A DNA stretch of 64,000 bases from Selenomonadales bacterium (GTDB taxonomy: Bacteria > Bacillota > Clostridia > Christensenellales > QALW01): the NCBI GenBank assembly GCA_003150515.1, contig QALW01000010.1:1-64000 (forward strand), given 5' to 3'. The position numbers and the translations under genes were made by a program. The first letter of the stretch is position 1; the number at the start of each line of letters is the position of its first letter. Below are positions 63,469-64,000 of this stretch, in pieces. The notes under the pieces were generated by a model. It made no database searches. It had not been told where the DNA came from and worked only from the letters and a program-made list of their open reading frames with translations.

Positions 63469-64000
63469 ATGTGGGTGGCTCTGGCTTTCGGCTCGGCGTT
63501 TTTCGCGGGTATAACCGCCGTATTGGCCAAATGCGGGATTCGCAGTACAAATTCTACGGTGGCGACGGCCGTGCGCACGGTGGTTGTCGCGGCTTTTTCC
63601 TGGCTTATGGCGCTGCTGGCGGGCTCCGCGTCTTCTCTGAGCGCGCTTAGTCAAAGGAATTGGCTGTTTTTAATTCTTTCGGGGCTGGCCACGGGCGCGT
63701 CTTGGCTATGCTATTTCAAGGCGCTGCAGCTTGGGGAAATTAATAAAGTGGTGCCTGTGGATAAATCCAGCGTGGTTCTGAGTATGCTGCTGGCAGTCAT
63801 TTTCCTCCATGAAAGCATAAGCTTTTGGGGAGGCGCGGGCATTGTGCTGATTGCCGCCGGCACTTATCTTATGCTTGAAAGAAAGGAGAGCGCCGGAGAA
63901 AAACGCGGAAAAAAGAGCTGGCTGCTCTATGCCGCCGGCTCTGCGCTTTTTGCCAGCCTCACTTCCATTCTGGGCAAAGTGGGCATTTCGGGAGTGGAAT
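63469..64000 (+). CDS. DMT/EamA-family transporter, partial at the window end
   Basis: The reading frame is open to the last base. The start ATG 63469 has AAAGGGGG upstream. The visible 177 residues hold the first EamA repeat: helices MWVALAFGSAFFAGITAVLAKCG, AVRTVVVAAFSWLMALLA, LILSGLATGASWLCYFKALQLGEINKVVPVDKSSVVLSMLLAVIFLHE and GAGIVLIAAGTYLML, then a charged loop and the start of the second repeat. Substrate unknown. Confidence 0.88.
   Translation, partial: MWVALAFGSAFFAGITAVLAKCGIRSTNSTVATAVRTVVVAAFSWLMALLAGSASSLSALSQRNWLFLILSGLATGASWLCYFKALQLGEINKVVPVDKSSVVLSMLLAVIFLHESISFWGGAGIVLIAAGTYLMLERKESAGEKRGKKSWLLYAAGSALFASLTSILGKVGISGVE

Overview
The window looks like chromosomal DNA from an anaerobic, probably gut-associated, Gram-positive member of the Clostridia (Christensenellales-like is my best guess). 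The support is the rpmH-rnpA-yidD-yidC-jag cluster, RNase Y, a PhoP/PhoR-type phosphate regulon, GerM/SpoIID-like peptidoglycan proteins, strong Shine-Dalgarno sites and several TTG/GTG starts. Most of it is of moderate to high GC. Two stretches stand apart: an AT-rich island at about 27.1-29.8 kb, and a defence segment at about 45.5-50.4 kb. The species cannot be fixed from the sequence alone.

Layout. 0.4-7.0 kb: one phosphate operon, pstS-pstC-pstA-pstB-phoU-phoP-phoR. 7.2-8.7 kb: a membrane-anchored M1 peptidase. 9.2-12.1 kb (minus): rpmH-rnpA-yidD-yidC-jag. 12.2-17.0 kb (minus): a gliding-type ABC system (ATPase, permease, GldG-like protein, DUF4340 protein). 17.3-20.2 kb (minus): dnaB and an alpha-oxoamine synthase. 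20.7-26.8 kb: an F-type ATP synthase operon, atpB-E-F-A-G-D-C, with no separate delta gene; the delta C-terminal domain is fused to the front of alpha. 27.2-29.6 kb (minus): a membrane-anchored HNH protein, tRNA-Met and three paralogous 63-65 residue proteins. 30.0-35.8 kb: an AraC regulator divergent from a pentose operon that should take L-xylulose (and probably its parent aldose) to D-xylulose 5-phosphate. 36.0-38.5 kb (minus): peptidoglycan-binding/SpoIID-like proteins. 38.7-43.2 kb: tgt, yajC, an SGNH hydrolase and a CapA-like protein. 43.4 kb (minus): a fourth copy of the small protein. 44.0 kb: a glycerophosphodiesterase and a decayed lipoprotein gene. 45.5-50.4 kb (minus): type III restriction-modification plus Fic, next to tRNA-Leu(GAG). 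51.0-53.7 kb: a GH78 rhamnosidase. 54.2-58.8 kb: rny, an M19 dipeptidase, an SH3 protein and DegV. 59.0-60.8 kb: an ImmA-like protease, an XRE repressor and a divergent coiled-coil gene. 61.0-64.0 kb: trxA, a DUF1934 protein, metK and the start of a DMT transporter.

Two things are not explained by ordinary annotation. First, about ten intergenic spaces at gene 3' ends hold large composite palindromes. Each is typically an outer stem enclosing three hairpins (a cloverleaf or four-way junction), and one hairpin usually ends in an AAGC-loop-GCTT tip. The architecture is conserved while most stem sequences are unique to the locus, and some outer arms are perfect over 40-42 bp. Second, four paralogous genes for small three-cysteine proteins share one promoter design: a TTACCAAA-like box, a TTG-type -35, a 17-base spacer and an extended -10 TGNTATATT. 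Three of the four end directly at one of the composite palindromes. I consider these gene-plus-palindrome units the best candidate for an undescribed system. The delta-alpha ATP synthase fusion is the other strong oddity.
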